Shown here in pieces: positions 7,187 through 7,977 of a stretch of 7,977 nucleotides of DNA. The position numbers and the translations under genes were made by a program. A model generated the notes under the pieces. The model saw only the letters and a list, made by a program, of their open reading frames with translations. It did no database searches and had not been told where the DNA came from. The stretch's first letter is position 1. Each line of letters starts with the position of its first letter. The DNA is from Lachnospiraceae bacterium (GTDB lineage: Bacteria; Bacillota_A; Clostridia; Lachnospirales; Lachnospiraceae), in the NCBI GenBank assembly GCA_016281675.1, contig JAEEJD010000128.1:1-7977 (forward strand). Reading direction: 5' to 3'.

Positions 7187-7977
7187 ATGCATATCGGATT
7201 TTGCGAAAACTGCAGATATATCGATCTCATAGAGAATATGGCATACGGATGTCCGAGATGCGGCAATTCTCTTACTCCGATGAGTATTTCGAGCAACGAG
7301 TGGAATGAGATGTCGGAAGAAGAACGGGATGAGAAGATCCGCGAGAAATTTCCCACGCATGAGGATCTGTGGGGGCCGAGGGTCAGTGCAGCACCCGAAC
7401 CCGAAGAGAGCGATCAGACAAATGAAGAGGAAGGCATCAGGGATGCCGAGGAACCTTGGGTCATTGAGGAAGTTGTAAAGAAGACCGAGGATGAGACATC
7501 AGATACATGGGATGTCGAGGAGGCCGTGGAGGAGGCGGAAGAGGATATTGCCGATGTTCCCGAGATAGAACTTGCACCGATTCCCGAACAGCTGGCCGAG
7601 TCGATAAAGCAGGAAGTCGCAGAGCCGGAGCCGGAGCCCGAACCTGTACAGGCGGTACATTCTGTACAGCAGCCGGAATCCGAAGCCGGGTCCGAGTCTG
7701 AGTCCGAGTCTGAGTCCGAGACAGAAACCGAGCCCCTGTCCGATGATGAGGAATACGTGTACGTATGCTACAAGTGCAACAGCATAGCCGGACACGACAG
7801 ATCTCATGACAGGTATTACTGCACGGATTGCGGCTCCGATATGGTGAATGTCGGATATACGGTAAGGCAGTGGGCCGACCTGTCCAAGGAAGAAAAGAGA
7901 AAGGTCTCCGAAAACGCCAAAATAGTGCATATGGTCAGGGAGATAAAGCGTGACAATTACGAAGAAAGCGAGGCTGA
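7187..7977 (+). CDS. Acidic protein with two zinc-ribbon/W-x-x-[ML]-S-x-E-E modules (3' partial)
   Basis: 263 complete codons are visible and the frame is open at the right edge, so the C-terminus is missing. Module 1: C6-x2-C9-x12-C22-x2-C25-G, then W39-N-E-M-S-E-E-E-R. Module 2: C194-x2-C197-x14-C212-x2-C215-G, then W229-A-D-L-S-K-E-E-K. The distance from the last Cys to the Trp is 14 residues in both, and the WxxM/LSxEE[R/K] tail aligns without gaps, so the modules look duplicated. Between them (about 66-188) lies a highly acidic, probably disordered linker with Pro-Glu repeats (146-153) and Ser-Glu repeats (169-178). No signal peptide or membrane segment is visible in the part seen. Two C4 zinc ribbons suggest metal binding and protein or nucleic-acid contact, but I do not recognise the family and assign no function. 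It is divergent from comM. Confidence 0.85.
   Translation, partial: MHIGFCENCRYIDLIENMAYGCPRCGNSLTPMSISSNEWNEMSEEERDEKIREKFPTHEDLWGPRVSAAPEPEESDQTNEEEGIRDAEEPWVIEEVVKKTEDETSDTWDVEEAVEEAEEDIADVPEIELAPIPEQLAESIKQEVAEPEPEPEPVQAVHSVQQPESEAGSESESESESETETEPLSDDEEYVYVCYKCNSIAGHDRSHDRYYCTDCGSDMVNVGYTVRQWADLSKEEKRKVSENAKIVHMVREIKRDNYEESEA
7691..7720 (+). repeat. 12-bp in-frame tandem repeat encoding Ser-Glu
   Basis: TCCGAGTCTGAG is repeated exactly 2.5 times inside the zinc-ribbon gene and encodes alternating Ser-Glu (residues 169-178). Because the unit is a multiple of three, copy-number change would lengthen or shorten the acidic linker without a frameshift. A related imperfect Glu-Pro codon repeat lies at 7622-7645. 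Confidence 0.85.

Noticed and set aside
7499..7930. Open frame of 143 codons on the minus strand with Gly-Leu-Arg repeats
   Set aside because: It is the shadow of the Glu/Pro/Ser-rich linker of the zinc-ribbon gene; the plus-strand frame has Cys motifs and a ribosome site.

Overview
The window holds five protein-coding genes and one AT-rich divergent intergenic region. Base composition is close to balanced inside the genes. Strong AGGAGG-type ribosome sites, a consensus sigma-A promoter and a DprA/ComM pair with clostridial-style sequence suggest a chromosomal segment of a Bacillota bacterium, probably class Clostridia (Lachnospiraceae- or Oscillospirales-like). That placement is an inference from sequence style, not a database match. 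I see no insertion sequence, phage gene, CRISPR array, tRNA or rRNA.

Positions 2-4224 (+) carry a cyclic-di-GMP module of two translationally coupled genes. The first is a large multidomain GGDEF/sensor/GGDEF/EAL protein, cut by the left window edge. Its EAL phosphodiesterase keeps all the catalytic residues I can check, while both GGDEF domains have degenerate signature motifs, so it looks like a dedicated c-di-GMP-degrading enzyme. It overlaps by ATGA with an HD-GYP-derived protein that keeps the HD dyad but has lost the GYP loop and several metal ligands.

Positions 4221-6923 (-) carry comM/yifB (Mg-chelatase-like AAA+ ATPase) followed by dprA (RecA loader in natural transformation), 36 nt apart and evidently one operon. 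It is read from a strong promoter at 7070-7098 through a leader of about 140 nt. The dprA stop overlaps the stop of the convergent HD gene by 4 bp, so there is no intergenic room for a terminator between the two operons.

Positions 7187-7977 (+) start a divergent gene that runs off the right edge. It encodes an acidic, low-complexity protein in which two zinc-ribbon plus W-x-x-[ML]-S-x-E-E modules with matching internal spacing flank a disordered Glu/Pro/Ser linker. I do not recognise a named family.

The DNA-processing genes are recognisable housekeeping/competence genes. The less ordinary points are the degenerate c-di-GMP pair, its tail-to-tail overlap with the competence operon, the Cys-rich PAS-like sensor, and the duplicated zinc-ribbon protein. 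I found no clear evidence of a wholly new multi-gene system.
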